Shown here piece by piece: positions 33,304 through 42,258 of a stretch of 49,311 nucleotides of DNA; position 1 is the first letter of the stretch; each line of letters starts with the position of its first letter. This DNA comes from Bacteroidales bacterium SW299 (GTDB lineage: Bacteria > Bacteroidota > Bacteroidia > Bacteroidales > Bacteroidaceae), in contig SDWH01000025.1 of NCBI GenBank assembly GCA_019550975.1, positions 1-49,311 of the forward strand, given 5' to 3'. The notes beneath the pieces were generated by a model. The model saw only the letters and a program-made list of their open reading frames with translations. It searched no databases and was not told the origin of the DNA. The position numbers and the translations under genes are program-made.

Positions 33304-33666
33304 ATGAAAGATGCCGTATTTCCGGACTGCCCGATACGAAATGTCCTTGCAAGAATCAGCAGCAAATGGTCGCTGCTGGTCATCTATACGCTCGACAGAA
33401 CCGGCAAAGAAGCGGTGCGCTTCAAGGAGCTGCAACGCGCAATCCCCGACATCTCCCAAAAAATGCTGACCGTAACGCTCCGGACACTGGAAGAAGACGG
33501 CTACGTGACGCGGACCGTCTATCCGGAAGTCCCGCCGAGAGTTGAGTATGCGCTGACTCTACGGACGCGCTCGCTGCTTCCCCACCTCAATGCGCTGATT
33601 GAATGGGCATCGGAAAACAAGGACGCCATAATGGAAGACAGAGAGAAGTCAGCCCGCAGCAAATGA
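33304..33666 (+). CDS. HxlR family transcriptional regulator
   Basis: A 120-residue winged-helix regulator. The early C9 in FPDCPIRNVLARISSKWSLL and the helix-turn-helix VRFKELQRAIPDISQKMLTVTLRTLEEDG are the HxlR signature; the wing is VTRTVYPEVPPRVEYALT. Family members often respond to oxidative or electrophile stress and usually control a divergent enzyme gene. Here no target lies alongside: a tRNA is upstream and a gene-poor stretch downstream, so the target is elsewhere or has been lost. Confidence 0.9.
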   Translation: MKDAVFPDCPIRNVLARISSKWSLLVIYTLDRTGKEAVRFKELQRAIPDISQKMLTVTLRTLEEDGYVTRTVYPEVPPRVEYALTLRTRSLLPHLNALIEWASENKDAIMEDREKSARSK

Positions 33667-34302
33667 CACATCCCCCTGCACGCCGCATCGGAAAAACGAA
33701 TCCGCGATGATTCGCTTCCGGCTCTATCCTGCGCAGAAAGACACAAAAAGCGCATTTTTCCTGACACTTTCCTTTTCATTTTTCCTCCATCTGGAGGCAA
33801 ATCCTTAACAAATGCAAATGCCGAAGCCCCTCAGAAGCCCTATAAAGCGGGCAGACACCGGCGTTTCTTCCGAAAAACAACGGGACATTTCGTGTAAAAC
33901 AACCCGCTATCTTCCGCAAAATGACGGGACATGCCGCATCAAATGACGAAACATTTTGCAGAAGGCTTCCCGAAACGTCTTTTCAGCCAACGAAAACGCA
34001 TCCTTCCCTTACGGAACAGGCGTATATCAGCAGACGCGCAACCTGTCAAAAAAGACACCGGTACGCACCTGCACATCACACAAAGGAAGAGCATAAAGCC
34101 CCCAGCCGACAGAAAGACACGGGAAGAGGCGCATGAAAAGCAATCCGCTTTTTCCGGTCAACTTCTCCCTGCAATTTTTCCGGGCAAGCCCTGATTCCAT
34201 TCCGAATAAAAGATTCTCAGCCGTTCTTTTTGTCAATTTGTCAGAATGACACATTCACGCCATTCCAAACGATGCGGCGTATGACATGGACATAAGCAGA
34301 AC
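33667..34302. other. Gene-poor region between the HxlR gene and the MITE-like element
   Basis: About 640 bases in which I find no recognisable gene. The frames that are open give low-complexity, basic translations without family features. It contains imperfect direct repeats (33866-33939) and a small GC palindrome at 33784-33797 without a T tract. It may be decayed accessory sequence. Confidence 0.5.
33866..33939. repeat. Imperfect direct repeats with an ACGGGACAT core
   Basis: Units of about 30 bases at 33866-33895 and 33910-33939 share TCTTCCG, an A-rich stretch and ACGGGACAT. A third weaker match (AATGACGAAACAT) follows at about 33941-33953. The spacing between the first two units is 44 bases. 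No function is apparent. Confidence 0.5.
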
Positions 34303-34305
34303 TTA

Positions 34306-34497
34306 GAAACTGTTTTGAATTTCTCCAAAAAGTTTTTCTTGGCTTGATGTGTTCGTTTTCGTGTGTGCTTTGGGCTATTTTTTGGTCTTTTCCGCTTCTG
34401 TTCTTCGTCAGATAGCCCGCTATCTTCCTCATCACACAAACGGAAATGCCTCAAAAACTCATCCCAAATCAGCACACGATAAATTCAAAACAGTTTC
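34306..34497. mobile_element. 192-bp MITE-like element with 17-bp inverted repeats and TTA target duplication
   Basis: Perfect 17-base terminal inverted repeats (GAAACTGTTTTGAATTT at 34306-34322 and its complement at 34481-34497) bound 192 bases. The trinucleotide TTA is repeated directly outside at 34303-34305 and 34498-34500, as a target-site duplication. There is no room for a transposase, only a short basic minus-strand frame starting at 34475. It is therefore a non-autonomous element, probably mobilised by a related insertion sequence elsewhere. A 3-bp TNA-type duplication is known for part of the IS5 family; the parent is not identified here. Confidence 0.8.
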
Positions 34498-34499
34498 TT

Positions 34500-34548
34500 A
34501 AAAAAGAAAGCGGCCCGCCTCTCCACCAAGGAAAAGCTGACCGCCTTT
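34500..34548 (-). terminator. Probable rpsO terminator
   Basis: On the minus strand, AAAGGCGG and CCGCTTT (about 34541-34548 and 34507-34513) can pair with one bulge, followed by CTTTTTT. The T run abuts the TTA duplication of the MITE-like element. Confidence 0.5.
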
Positions 34549-34572
34549 TTCCGTTTGCGGCAAGCAGCAAAA

Positions 34573-34842
34573 TTACTTGCGCAGACCAAGAGCCTTAACG
34601 ATCGCACGGTATCTCTCGATATCGCGATCCTTCAGATAAGTGAGCAACGCACGGCGCTTACCTACCAGCTTGGTCAAAGATCTTTCCGTTGTATAATCTT
34701 TTCTGTGGAGCTTCAAGTGCTCTGTCAGATGAGAAATACGGTATGAAAACAATGCTATCTGCGCTTCAGGCGAGCCAGTATCAGTGTTAGACTTTCCGTA
34801 CTTTTCAAAGATTTCTTGCTTTTTAGCTGAATCTAAATACAT
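34573..34842 (-). CDS. rpsO: 30S ribosomal protein S15
   Basis: An 89-residue primary rRNA-binding protein of the small subunit platform. The length and motifs match S15: TDTGSPEAQIALFSYRISHLTEHL, then LVGKRRALLTYLKDRDIERY. Unlike in E. coli, it is not followed by pnp. It is divergent from typA, with overlapping promoter elements, and its own -7 box TACCTTTG lies 43 bases upstream. Confidence 0.97.
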   Translation of the reverse strand: MYLDSAKKQEIFEKYGKSNTDTGSPEAQIALFSYRISHLTEHLKLHRKDYTTERSLTKLVGKRRALLTYLKDRDIERYRAIVKALGLRK

Positions 34843-34884
34843 AAATTTGACTTTAAATTATTTGTAACTTTAATTTTGCGGTTG

Positions 34885-34943
34885 CAAAGGTAAGGATAAT
34901 CTTTTAAACGACAATGCTTTTTCAGAAAAAAGTAGTAACTTTG
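34885..34943. promoter_or_regulatory. Divergent promoters of rpsO and typA
   Basis: For rpsO (minus): ATTG at 34912-34915, a 19-base spacer and TACCTTTG at 34885-34892. For typA (plus): TAACTTTG at 34936-34943 with a weaker AATG 19 bases upstream at 34913-34916. The two -33 sites overlap, so polymerase binding at one should exclude the other. Confidence 0.65.
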
Positions 34944-34964
34944 CGCGCAAATAATAGGTATAGT

Positions 34965-36770
34965 ATGCAAGACATTAGAAACATTGCCATCATTGCCCAC
35001 GTTGACCACGGAAAGACAACGCTGGTAGATAAAATGATGCTGGCGGGACACTTGTTCCGCAACGACCAGACCAACGGCGAACTGGTGCTGGATAACAACG
35101 ACCTGGAGCGTGAAAGAGGTATAACGATTCTTTCAAAAAACGTTTCCATCAATTACAAAGGTACAAAAATCAACATCATCGATACTCCGGGACACGCCGA
35201 CTTCGGAGGCGAGGTGGAACGTGTTCTGAATATGGCCGACGGATGCATCCTGCTGGTAGACGCCTTTGAAGGGCCGATGCCGCAGACACGCTTCGTGCTT
35301 CAGAAGGCGCTGCAAATCGGACTGAAGCCGATTGTTGTCGTCAACAAGGTGGACAAGCCCAACTGCCGCCCGGAGGAAGTATACGAAATGGTGTTCGACC
35401 TGATGTTCAGCCTCAACGCCACGGAAGACCAGCTGGACTTCCCCGTGCTTTACGGCTCGGCCAAGAACAACTGGATGGGCGAAGACTGGAAAACCCCTAC
35501 CGGAACCATCGAACCGCTGCTTGATGCAATCGTAAAATACATTCCGGCTCCGCACCAGCTGGAAGGAACTCCCCAGATGCTGATTACCTCGCTCGACTAC
35601 TCCTCGTATACAGGACGTATCGCTGTAGGACGCGTACACCGCGGAACCATCAGCGAAGGAATGAACATAACGCTGGCAAAACGCGACGGACGGATGCTCA
35701 AGACAAAAATCAAGGAGGTACACACCTTTGAAGGACTCGGACGCAAGAAGGTGCAGTCTGTTTCATCGGGTGATATCTGTGCCGTCATCGGAGTGGAAGG
35801 CTTCGAAATCGGCGACACCATCTGCGACTTTGAAAATCCGGAACCGCTGCCGCCGATCGCAATCGACGAGCCGACCATGAGCATGCTGTTCACCATCAAC
35901 GACTCTCCGTTCTTCGGCAAGGAGGGCAAATATGTGACTTCACGCCACATTCACGACCGCCTGATGAAAGAGCTCGACAAGAACCTGGCGCTGCGCGTAC
36001 GCAAGACCGAAAACGAGGACGGCAAATGGATCGTTTCAGGACGAGGTGTGCTTCACCTTTCGGTACTGATCGAAACCATGCGCCGCGAAGGCTATGAGCT
36101 GCAGGTAGGCCAGCCGCAAGTAATCTTCAAGGAAATCGACGGAGTGAGATGCGAGCCGATTGAAGAGCTGACCATCAGCGTGCCCGAAGAATTCTCCAGC
36201 AAGATGATTGATATGGTAACCCGGCGCAAAGGCGAAATGGTTTCGATGGAAACGCAGGGCGACCGCGTGAACATCGAATTCAACATCCCTTCAAGGGGTA
36301 TCATCGGCCTGCGCACCAACGTGCTGACCGCATCGCAGGGAGAAGCCATCATGGCGCACCGCTTCAAGGAATACCAGCCGTATAAGGGCGACATACCGCG
36401 CCGCACCAACGGATCGATGATTGCCATGGAAGGCGGAACAGCATTCGCATACGCCATCGACAAGCTGCAGGACCGCGGACGCTTCTTCATCTATCCGCAG
36501 GAAGAGGTATATGCCGGACAGGTAGTAGGTGAACATGTACACGAAAATGACCTGGTGGTCAACGTAACCAAATCAAAGAAGCTGACCAACATGCGTGCTT
36601 CGGGTTCGGACGACAAGGCCCGCATCATCCCTCCGGTGGTATTCTCTCTGGAAGAGGCGCTCGAATATATCAAGGAAGACGAATACGTGGAAGTAACTCC
36701 GAAGAGCATGCGTATGCGCAAAATCATTCTGGACGAAACAGAACGCAAACGCGCGAACAAGAACGCATAA
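34965..36770 (+). CDS. typA: Translational GTPase TypA/BipA
   Basis: A ribosome-associated GTPase of the EF-G/LepA group, involved in stress adaptation and ribosome assembly. The 601-residue protein has the P-loop [10 protein letters not shown] (11-20), [11 protein letters not shown], the [10 protein letters not shown] switch II and NKVDKPNC. The C-terminal half carries the family's own domains ([10 protein letters not shown] near the end). I chose the ATG at 34965 ([16 protein letters not shown]); the longer frame begins inside the promoter. It is followed by a strong bidirectional terminator. Confidence 0.96.
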   Translation: MQDIRNIAIIAHVDHGKTTLVDKMMLAGHLFRNDQTNGELVLDNNDLERERGITILSKNVSINYKGTKINIIDTPGHADFGGEVERVLNMADGCILLVDAFEGPMPQTRFVLQKALQIGLKPIVVVNKVDKPNCRPEEVYEMVFDLMFSLNATEDQLDFPVLYGSAKNNWMGEDWKTPTGTIEPLLDAIVKYIPAPHQLEGTPQMLITSLDYSSYTGRIAVGRVHRGTISEGMNITLAKRDGRMLKTKIKEVHTFEGLGRKKVQSVSSGDICAVIGVEGFEIGDTICDFENPEPLPPIAIDEPTMSMLFTINDSPFFGKEGKYVTSRHIHDRLMKELDKNLALRVRKTENEDGKWIVSGRGVLHLSVLIETMRREGYELQVGQPQVIFKEIDGVRCEPIEELTISVPEEFSSKMIDMVTRRKGEMVSMETQGDRVNIEFNIPSRGIIGLRTNVLTASQGEAIMAHRFKEYQPYKGDIPRRTNGSMIAMEGGTAFAYAIDKLQDRGRFFIYPQEEVYAGQVVGEHVHENDLVVNVTKSKKLTNMRASGSDDKARIIPPVVFSLEEALEYIKEDEYVEVTPKSMRMRKIILDETERKRANKNA

Positions 36771-36792
36771 CAAGCCGTCATAAAAAAGAATC

Positions 36793-36828
36793 GAGGCGCG
36801 CAAGGGAAACACTGTCCTTGCGCGCCTC
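36793..36828. terminator. Bidirectional terminator between typA and the LTA-synthase-like gene
   Basis: A perfect 13-bp GC-rich stem (36793-36805 with 36816-36828) with a 10-base loop, T-rich on the plus side (TGTCTTTT) and followed by TTCTTTTTT on the minus side. It serves both convergent genes. Confidence 0.85.
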
Positions 36829-36848
36829 TGTCTTTTCAGCCCAGGATG

Positions 36849-38819
36849 TCACCGCCCGCGATACACCAGCTCGTTCGAGCTCATCCGCTTCATGTACTGC
36901 TGTATGATTGACTTCAACTGATTTTCCATCATTTGCAATGTATCTTGGGGCATTGTCTGCTTCACATCATCCTGCATCAGCGCATCTGTACGGAAGCGAT
37001 AGGCATGGGTCACGCTCGTCCCGTCAAACTGAATCAGATAGTCGCCCTTAAGAAACTGGTATACATCGCTTGCCGGAAGATAATTCACTGCATATTTGTC
37101 TGCAGCAGATGTGTGAAAGATGTCCTGTCCGAAAGCCACATACGGTTGGTCGTACCCTAGCAGGCCCAGCACTGTCGGCATGATATCAATCTGCTCGGCA
37201 ATCTTCTCTCGATCCAGTCCCCGAAGCTCCGGCATTCCCGGCGCATAAAAGATGATCGGTACCTTGTAGTATCCCAAATCCGTCACATAATCCGGATAAC
37301 TGTTACCGCTGGTATGGTCGGCTGTAATGACAAACAGGGTATTGTTGAACCAAGGCTGCCTTGAGGCCTTTTCAAAGAAACGCTTGAGAGAGTAATCCGC
37401 ATAGGCAATCGTTTCAAACAACGGATCCTCGCCCGTGGGAAATACCCCCTTATAACGCTCTGGAAGCACAAAAGGCCCATGCGAAGACGCCGTAAACACA
37501 GATGTCACAAAAGGTTCTTCCATTTCTGACATGCGGTCGCAGTAGAACTGCAAGAACTCTTCGTCCCATACGGCCCAGGTTCCGTCGAAGTCAGCATCTC
37601 CGTTATAATTCGGGTCTTCATTATATTCCGTACGTCCGAAATACTTCTGGAAGCCGACAGCGCGGGCAAAGGCTTCGAACCCCATCGACCCGTTCATCGC
37701 CCCGTGAAAGAAAGCAGACGTATATCCCTTGTGCCTTGTCAGCTCTCCGGCCACACTTGACACATCATTCAATGCGGATGGCGTCAAAAAGAAAGGCTCT
37801 ACAAAACTAGGAATAGAGGAAAGCACCGACGGCATCCCGTCAATGCTTTTGCGCCCGTTACTATAAGAATACTCAAATGTGACACTCTTCGTAAGCAAAG
37901 AATCAACAAAGGGAGTATATCCTTTATAATGTCCGTCTTCAAGCTGAGGATTCAATGATCCTACATGTTGCTTGCTGAAGCCTTCCCAAATGATCACCGC
38001 CACATTCATCGGACGAAATGAGACAGAATCAGCAGGCATATGGATGGGAGCGAACAGAGCCTCCGCTTCAGACTCCGGCAAGTAATTCGGAACAACAAAT
38101 GACTTCTTGTCCAACGTTCTGAACACTGAAAAAGGCGTATTCAACACCAGACCTGCATCTTGAGCTCTGTTAACGTATTGATTGGCATTGCTGAGCGTGA
38201 TGGGGCGTGTAGCAGTGGTCATTCCACCTCGCATCCCAAACACCGTAAAAGGAACAGCAACAAGCAAAGCCGCCGTTTGAACTATATAATAAGCCAGCTT
38301 GTTACGCACCGGAAATACTTTGGGAGAACGATACAGCTTATAAACGGCGAAAGCCAGAACTGCCGCCAAAAGGACCAGATACCAATAGGCGACAAACTCA
38401 TCCATAAATATAGATGCGATATTGCTGCCCTTCTCATGCTGAAACTCCTGAAGCACAGACATCGTGGTGCGTCGGCCGGTGAAACGATAATATACGCAAT
38501 CTATCAGGTTCGTGATCAGGAAGAAAGTGTTGGCTACCGTAAATATCCAGCGGACCACTTTATAAAAGGCTGCATTTTCTTTCCAATGGAGGGGAAAAAG
38601 AAACAGAAAGATAAACAAAGCATTGCTATAAAGAATGGCGCTCGTATCAAAAATAATGCCAGCCCCAAACAAACTCAATGCGTAGCTGAAATTCATATGT
38701 CCGCTGAATGTGTCCCAGTTGACCAGCAAAAATACCAGGCGGCACAATGAATAACAGATATAGATCAACAACAGATTCCATACCAATGTCAGTACATTCG
38801 AAAAAACATCCTTTTTCAT
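36849..38819 (-). CDS. LTA-synthase-like (LtaS/MdoB family) membrane phosphotransferase
   Basis: A 656-residue inner-membrane protein: five hydrophobic segments in about residues 10-205, then a periplasmic sulfatase-fold domain. Predicted metal and catalytic residues are E279 (IIWEGFS), nucleophile S325 in GRKSIDGMPS (threonine in Gram-positive LtaS), and D-H in ITADHTSG. Enzymes of this type move phosphoglycerol or phosphoethanolamine groups to glycans or lipids. Gram-negatives lack LTA, so here it probably decorates a lipid or surface glycan. It diverges from a metallophosphoesterase gene 90 bases away. Confidence 0.88.
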   Translation of the reverse strand: MKKDVFSNVLTLVWNLLLIYICYSLCRLVFLLVNWDTFSGHMNFSYALSLFGAGIIFDTSAILYSNALFIFLFLFPLHWKENAAFYKVVRWIFTVANTFFLITNLIDCVYYRFTGRRTTMSVLQEFQHEKGSNIASIFMDEFVAYWYLVLLAAVLAFAVYKLYRSPKVFPVRNKLAYYIVQTAALLVAVPFTVFGMRGGMTTATRPITLSNANQYVNRAQDAGLVLNTPFSVFRTLDKKSFVVPNYLPESEAEALFAPIHMPADSVSFRPMNVAVIIWEGFSKQHVGSLNPQLEDGHYKGYTPFVDSLLTKSVTFEYSYSNGRKSIDGMPSVLSSIPSFVEPFFLTPSALNDVSSVAGELTRHKGYTSAFFHGAMNGSMGFEAFARAVGFQKYFGRTEYNEDPNYNGDADFDGTWAVWDEEFLQFYCDRMSEMEEPFVTSVFTASSHGPFVLPERYKGVFPTGEDPLFETIAYADYSLKRFFEKASRQPWFNNTLFVITADHTSGNSYPDYVTDLGYYKVPIIFYAPGMPELRGLDREKIAEQIDIMPTVLGLLGYDQPYVAFGQDIFHTSAADKYAVNYLPASDVYQFLKGDYLIQFDGTSVTHAYRFRTDALMQDDVKQTMPQDTLQMMENQLKSIIQQYMKRMSSNELVYRGR

Positions 38820-38849
38820 ATTTCCACTCCTTTCAGGTTGAATTATAAG

Positions 38850-38890
38850 GCTACAAAAGTAATTATATTTTGAATAACTTCGTATATTTG
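38850..38890. promoter_or_regulatory. Divergent promoters of the LtaS-like and phosphoesterase genes
   Basis: Minus strand: TACTTTTG (38854-38861) followed by TAGCC, about 35 bases before the LtaS-like start. Plus strand: TATATTTG (38883-38890), 19 bases before the phosphoesterase start. Both match TAnnTTTG. Confidence 0.6.
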
Positions 38891-38909
38891 CCTCTCTAAA
38901 CTGAAGAAT

Positions 38910-40280
38910 ATGAAAACAAAGCGACTGATCAGAACAGGCATAGCCGTCATTATCTTGGCAGGGCTCGGCATTTGGATAAATTCCCGTTGGGATGCCTGGT
39001 TCAGAAATCCCGAGGAACCGCCTTATGCTCCGCTAAAAGAGCCGGGAAGAATCATGCTGACATTCGGCGACAAAGACCAGCTATCCCGCAATATAAGCTG
39101 GCAATGTGATTCGACGGTTGCAGATTCTTCGTTTGCAGAGCTGGCAGATACTTTAGCAAAAGATACAATGCGTGTTGCGGCACAAGGTGAAATATTCCAA
39201 TCACGAAGCGGAAAAGCGGCCTATTATGTGGCCCGACTGCGCAACCTGAAACCTGACTGTTATTACAGCTATCGGGTATGCACCAACGGGATATACTCTG
39301 AATGGCATAACTTCCGCACCCACAACCTGTCGACAAAGAAAGATTTCTCATTCATCTATACCGGCGACGTACAGGATACAATCAATGGAGTTGCCAACCA
39401 ATATCTGAAAACGGCATTGGCACAACACCCCCAAACCGAATTCTTTGTTTTTGGAGGGGATTTGACCGAACGCCCCATAGATGCTTATTGGCAGGAAACG
39501 TTCGACGGCCTGGACTCCATCCGCCAGCACTATCCCGTTTTAAACGTAACCGGCAATCATGAATACCTGAAATACGTTATCCGCAAATTGGAGAAACGCT
39601 ATTCGCTCGTCTTTTCTTATTTTTTGGACTCCATGATCGGGGAGAACCAAGTATATACCTTGAAATATAACAATATGCAGTTCTTTCTGCTCGACAGCAA
39701 CAGAGAACTTCCTTATCTATGGACACAAAGGCAATGGCTGAAAGAAGAACTTGAAAAGAGTGATGCACAATGGAAGATTGTCGTACTGCACCACCCTCTT
39801 TACTCTATCAAAGGAAAACATAACAACATGATGCAGCGCACCATGTTCAATTCGCTGATACAAAAATACCACGTCGATCTCGTACTCCAAGGACACGAAC
39901 ATGCCTACGCAAGGATGACCATGCATGATGAAAACGGGAAAGCCACAACACCGGTCTATACAGTCAGCCACTGCTCGCCTAAAAGTTATCGGATTGACTT
40001 TGACGGACGTTTCGACAAGTTTGGCATCGAAAGCCGCTTCTACCAATATGTCCGTGCGCACGGCGACACATTAAGCGTCAATGCCTACCGTTTCCCCAGC
40101 GGAGAACTGTATGATTCATTAGACATTGTAAAGAACGCGTCGGGCACATCCATTATCGATAACGGCAAAAACATTCCGGAATACCTGGAATTCAAATCGA
40201 ACGGAAGCGAGAAAGATTGTAGGTATATGGAACGGATAAACAAGTATAAATCATTTACCCAGACTCAAAAAAATGGATAA
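38910..40280 (+). CDS. Calcineurin-like metallophosphoesterase, purple-acid-phosphatase type
   Basis: A 456-residue exported or membrane-anchored protein (hydrophobic segment about 8-25). An N-terminal fibronectin-like domain (about 46-138) precedes the metallophosphoesterase domain. The five metal motifs are visible: D153 in TGDVQD, D184 in GGDLTER, GNHE at 215-218, LHHPLYS and GHEHAYAR. This order is typical of purple acid phosphatases, which hydrolyse phosphate monoesters outside the cytoplasm. The substrate is unknown. It runs convergently into the glycosyltransferase cluster, ending 10 bases from the next stop. Confidence 0.88.
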   Translation: MKTKRLIRTGIAVIILAGLGIWINSRWDAWFRNPEEPPYAPLKEPGRIMLTFGDKDQLSRNISWQCDSTVADSSFAELADTLAKDTMRVAAQGEIFQSRSGKAAYYVARLRNLKPDCYYSYRVCTNGIYSEWHNFRTHNLSTKKDFSFIYTGDVQDTINGVANQYLKTALAQHPQTEFFVFGGDLTERPIDAYWQETFDGLDSIRQHYPVLNVTGNHEYLKYVIRKLEKRYSLVFSYFLDSMIGENQVYTLKYNNMQFFLLDSNRELPYLWTQRQWLKEELEKSDAQWKIVVLHHPLYSIKGKHNNMMQRTMFNSLIQKYHVDLVLQGHEHAYARMTMHDENGKATTPVYTVSHCSPKSYRIDFDGRFDKFGIESRFYQYVRAHGDTLSVNAYRFPSGELYDSLDIVKNASGTSIIDNGKNIPEYLEFKSNGSEKDCRYMERINKYKSFTQTQKNG

Positions 40281-40290
40281 ATGCAAACAG

Positions 40291-41436
40291 TTATAACGAA
40301 GCAATGACACTCTTCATATAAGACTCAAACTCTTTCTCAAAATTCATTAGATTCCACCTATTCCCAGCCAAAGAAATGCATCGCTGAATGCGTTCTTCTA
40401 TTTCATTATCAGAAAGTTTCTGTGACCATTCAACTGCTGAAGAAACAGATGAAACCGATATCCCATCCAAAACCAACCCACAAGAATTTATGCCTTCAAA
40501 AGAGGCTATGGAAGAAACCAATGGTATTATTCCCATCTTCATCAATGCGATTACAGCACCCGGGCAACCTTCACTCGCAGACGGATAAATACAAAAAGTG
40601 ACATTTTCCAAAATATTAATGAAACGATTCGAACCTACTTGCTGGAATCCCCATAACGTTATATTTGTCGCATCCTTTAATAAGGGTAAATAGTACTCTC
40701 CAAAATCAGTATCCATCGTTCCAATCACATGCAAATGATATTCTGGATGTAACATAAAAAAATCAAGCACAATATCCAATCCTTTCAACAAGCTTCCAGT
40801 ACTTCCCATCCAAACAAACTGAGTACGATCATACGATTGCAGTTTTGTTCTAGAATCTACCGTATAAGACAAATTAGAAGACTGATTTATTAGCGTTATC
40901 TTATCTTGAAGTTCAACTGGATATGTCCCAACAGTCACCTTAGACCCTATTTGCAAGATCTTATCAATGAAAAAGCCATCTATAGAAGCTTCTGCTAAAC
41001 GAGAATAAGTCAAATGTGCATTATGGCTGCAGTTAAAATCATCTGTACGCAACCTAACCATCTTGTTCTGATACTCTGGATATGCAGTAGTAGCATAATA
41101 AATTTTCAACGCATGTCTATTACGTTTTGACATGATAGAAAAGCAAGGGCCCTCCCCAAAAATAATATCGTATTTACGATAATCACATTCTATTGTCTTA
41201 TTATATGTAACCATTACATAATTATAGCCCAAACGCTTAAAGACCTCTCCTATAATTAGAGCCTCTTTCCTGTTTTGGTGTTTATCAAACCACAAAGAAT
41301 TTCTTTTCTTATAATATACTCGCGGTATATAAGAAATATATGCCCATTTCCTATTATTCTGGTTTCTATATACATATCTATCTTTGTTCAGACGAAATAG
41401 ATTCTTTACGGCACGTATTATCGATTTAAAATCCAT
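40291..41436 (-). CDS. GT-B glycosyltransferase, probably GT4-like
   Basis: A 381-residue protein with a glycosyltransferase group 1-like C-terminal half: FVWMGSTGSLLKGLDIVLDFF, HVIGTMD, NVTFCIYPSASEGCPGAVIALMKMGIIPLVSS. The E-x7-E type motif is only partly present. The N-terminal half is less conserved. The gene is visibly more A+T-rich than the surrounding genes, suggesting transfer. It is last in the minus-strand glycan group (glf to here), 6 bases after the GT2 gene. The sugar and acceptor are unknown. Confidence 0.75.
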   Translation of the reverse strand: MDFKSIIRAVKNLFRLNKDRYVYRNQNNRKWAYISYIPRVYYKKRNSLWFDKHQNRKEALIIGEVFKRLGYNYVMVTYNKTIECDYRKYDIIFGEGPCFSIMSKRNRHALKIYYATTAYPEYQNKMVRLRTDDFNCSHNAHLTYSRLAEASIDGFFIDKILQIGSKVTVGTYPVELQDKITLINQSSNLSYTVDSRTKLQSYDRTQFVWMGSTGSLLKGLDIVLDFFMLHPEYHLHVIGTMDTDFGEYYLPLLKDATNITLWGFQQVGSNRFINILENVTFCIYPSASEGCPGAVIALMKMGIIPLVSSIASFEGINSCGLVLDGISVSSVSSAVEWSQKLSDNEIEERIQRCISLAGNRWNLMNFEKEFESYMKSVIASL

Positions 41437-41442
41437 TATATT

Positions 41443-42258
41443 CTAAGCATTACGTTCTAATCGCTGTCTATTTTTACGTTTTATCTTCATTAATAAAGAG
41501 GAAGGAACAATGCTATCTGCCAAATGCTTGACTGCATATGAGATAGTTTTATTCAAGAGCGACAGTTTCCATTTCAACGTATGATCAATCCCCCGAATGC
41601 GTGCGCACTCACGCTTCACATCCAATTTATGCACAGAGGACACTCCTTCTATCGCTTCGCACAGCGAAACGTCTACCGGAATATATTGCATCCGCCCTCC
41701 TCTTTGATATAAGTTGTAAATAAAATGATAATCAGCAGCCAGGCGATAAGAGAGATCAAACGGATGAGCTTTCATTTCCTCCGTATCTGCAAACATCGAC
41801 TGATGACATGCCGGCATAAGCTTTGGAGTTACTTCAGGTATATTTCCTTTAGCCGGAACAATCGCATAGGATTTCTGACGCAAAGTGTCACCATACACAA
41901 CTTTCGTATTTGGATGGATCTCAGCAGCAAATAAACGGGCTATTGCCTCTCCATCCACAAAAATGTCCCCTGCATTCATAAAATTAACCCATCTCCCGGA
42001 AGACAAACAGACTCCTTTGTTCATAGCATCAAATATCCCCTTGTCAGCTTCTGACAGCCAACGCAATTTGATACCTTTCTCTCTAAATAAAGGCTCAATT
42101 GACAATATTACATCAACAGTCTTATCCGTTGACTTACCGTCAATCAAAATATATTCCAAGGGACGGTATGTCTGTTCCAACACACTTTCCATCGTCCGGG
42201 CAAGTGTCTTTTCCACATTAAAACAAACCGTTACGATTGATATCAGATCTCGTTGCAT
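41443..42258 (-). CDS. GT2 family glycosyltransferase
   Basis: A 271-residue GT-A enzyme. ISIVTVCFNVEKTLARTMES, the UDP-sugar-binding LIDGKSTDKTVDVI, SEADKGIFDAMNKG and FMNAGDIF are the family motifs; the last resembles the region with the metal-binding D. It overlaps the upstream GT8 gene by 16 bases, so translation is probably coupled. It resembles the GT2 enzyme at 48531-49268 and may be its paralog. No membrane segment is seen; it should act at the cytoplasmic face of the inner membrane. Confidence 0.9.
   Translation of the reverse strand: MQRDLISIVTVCFNVEKTLARTMESVLEQTYRPLEYILIDGKSTDKTVDVILSIEPLFREKGIKLRWLSEADKGIFDAMNKGVCLSSGRWVNFMNAGDIFVDGEAIARLFAAEIHPNTKVVYGDTLRQKSYAIVPAKGNIPEVTPKLMPACHQSMFADTEEMKAHPFDLSYRLAADYHFIYNLYQRGGRMQYIPVDVSLCEAIEGVSSVHKLDVKRECARIRGIDHTLKWKLSLLNKTISYAVKHLADSIVPSSLLMKIKRKNRQRLERNA

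Noticed and set aside
33093..33459. Minus-strand ORFs over tRNA-Arg and the HxlR gene
   Set aside because: They read antisense through the tRNA (ending in GNRTPI or GIEPLSKV) and the HxlR coding sequence.
33059..34500. Integrated island using tRNA-Arg as attachment site
   Set aside because: I found no direct repeat of the tRNA 3' end and no integrase gene downstream.
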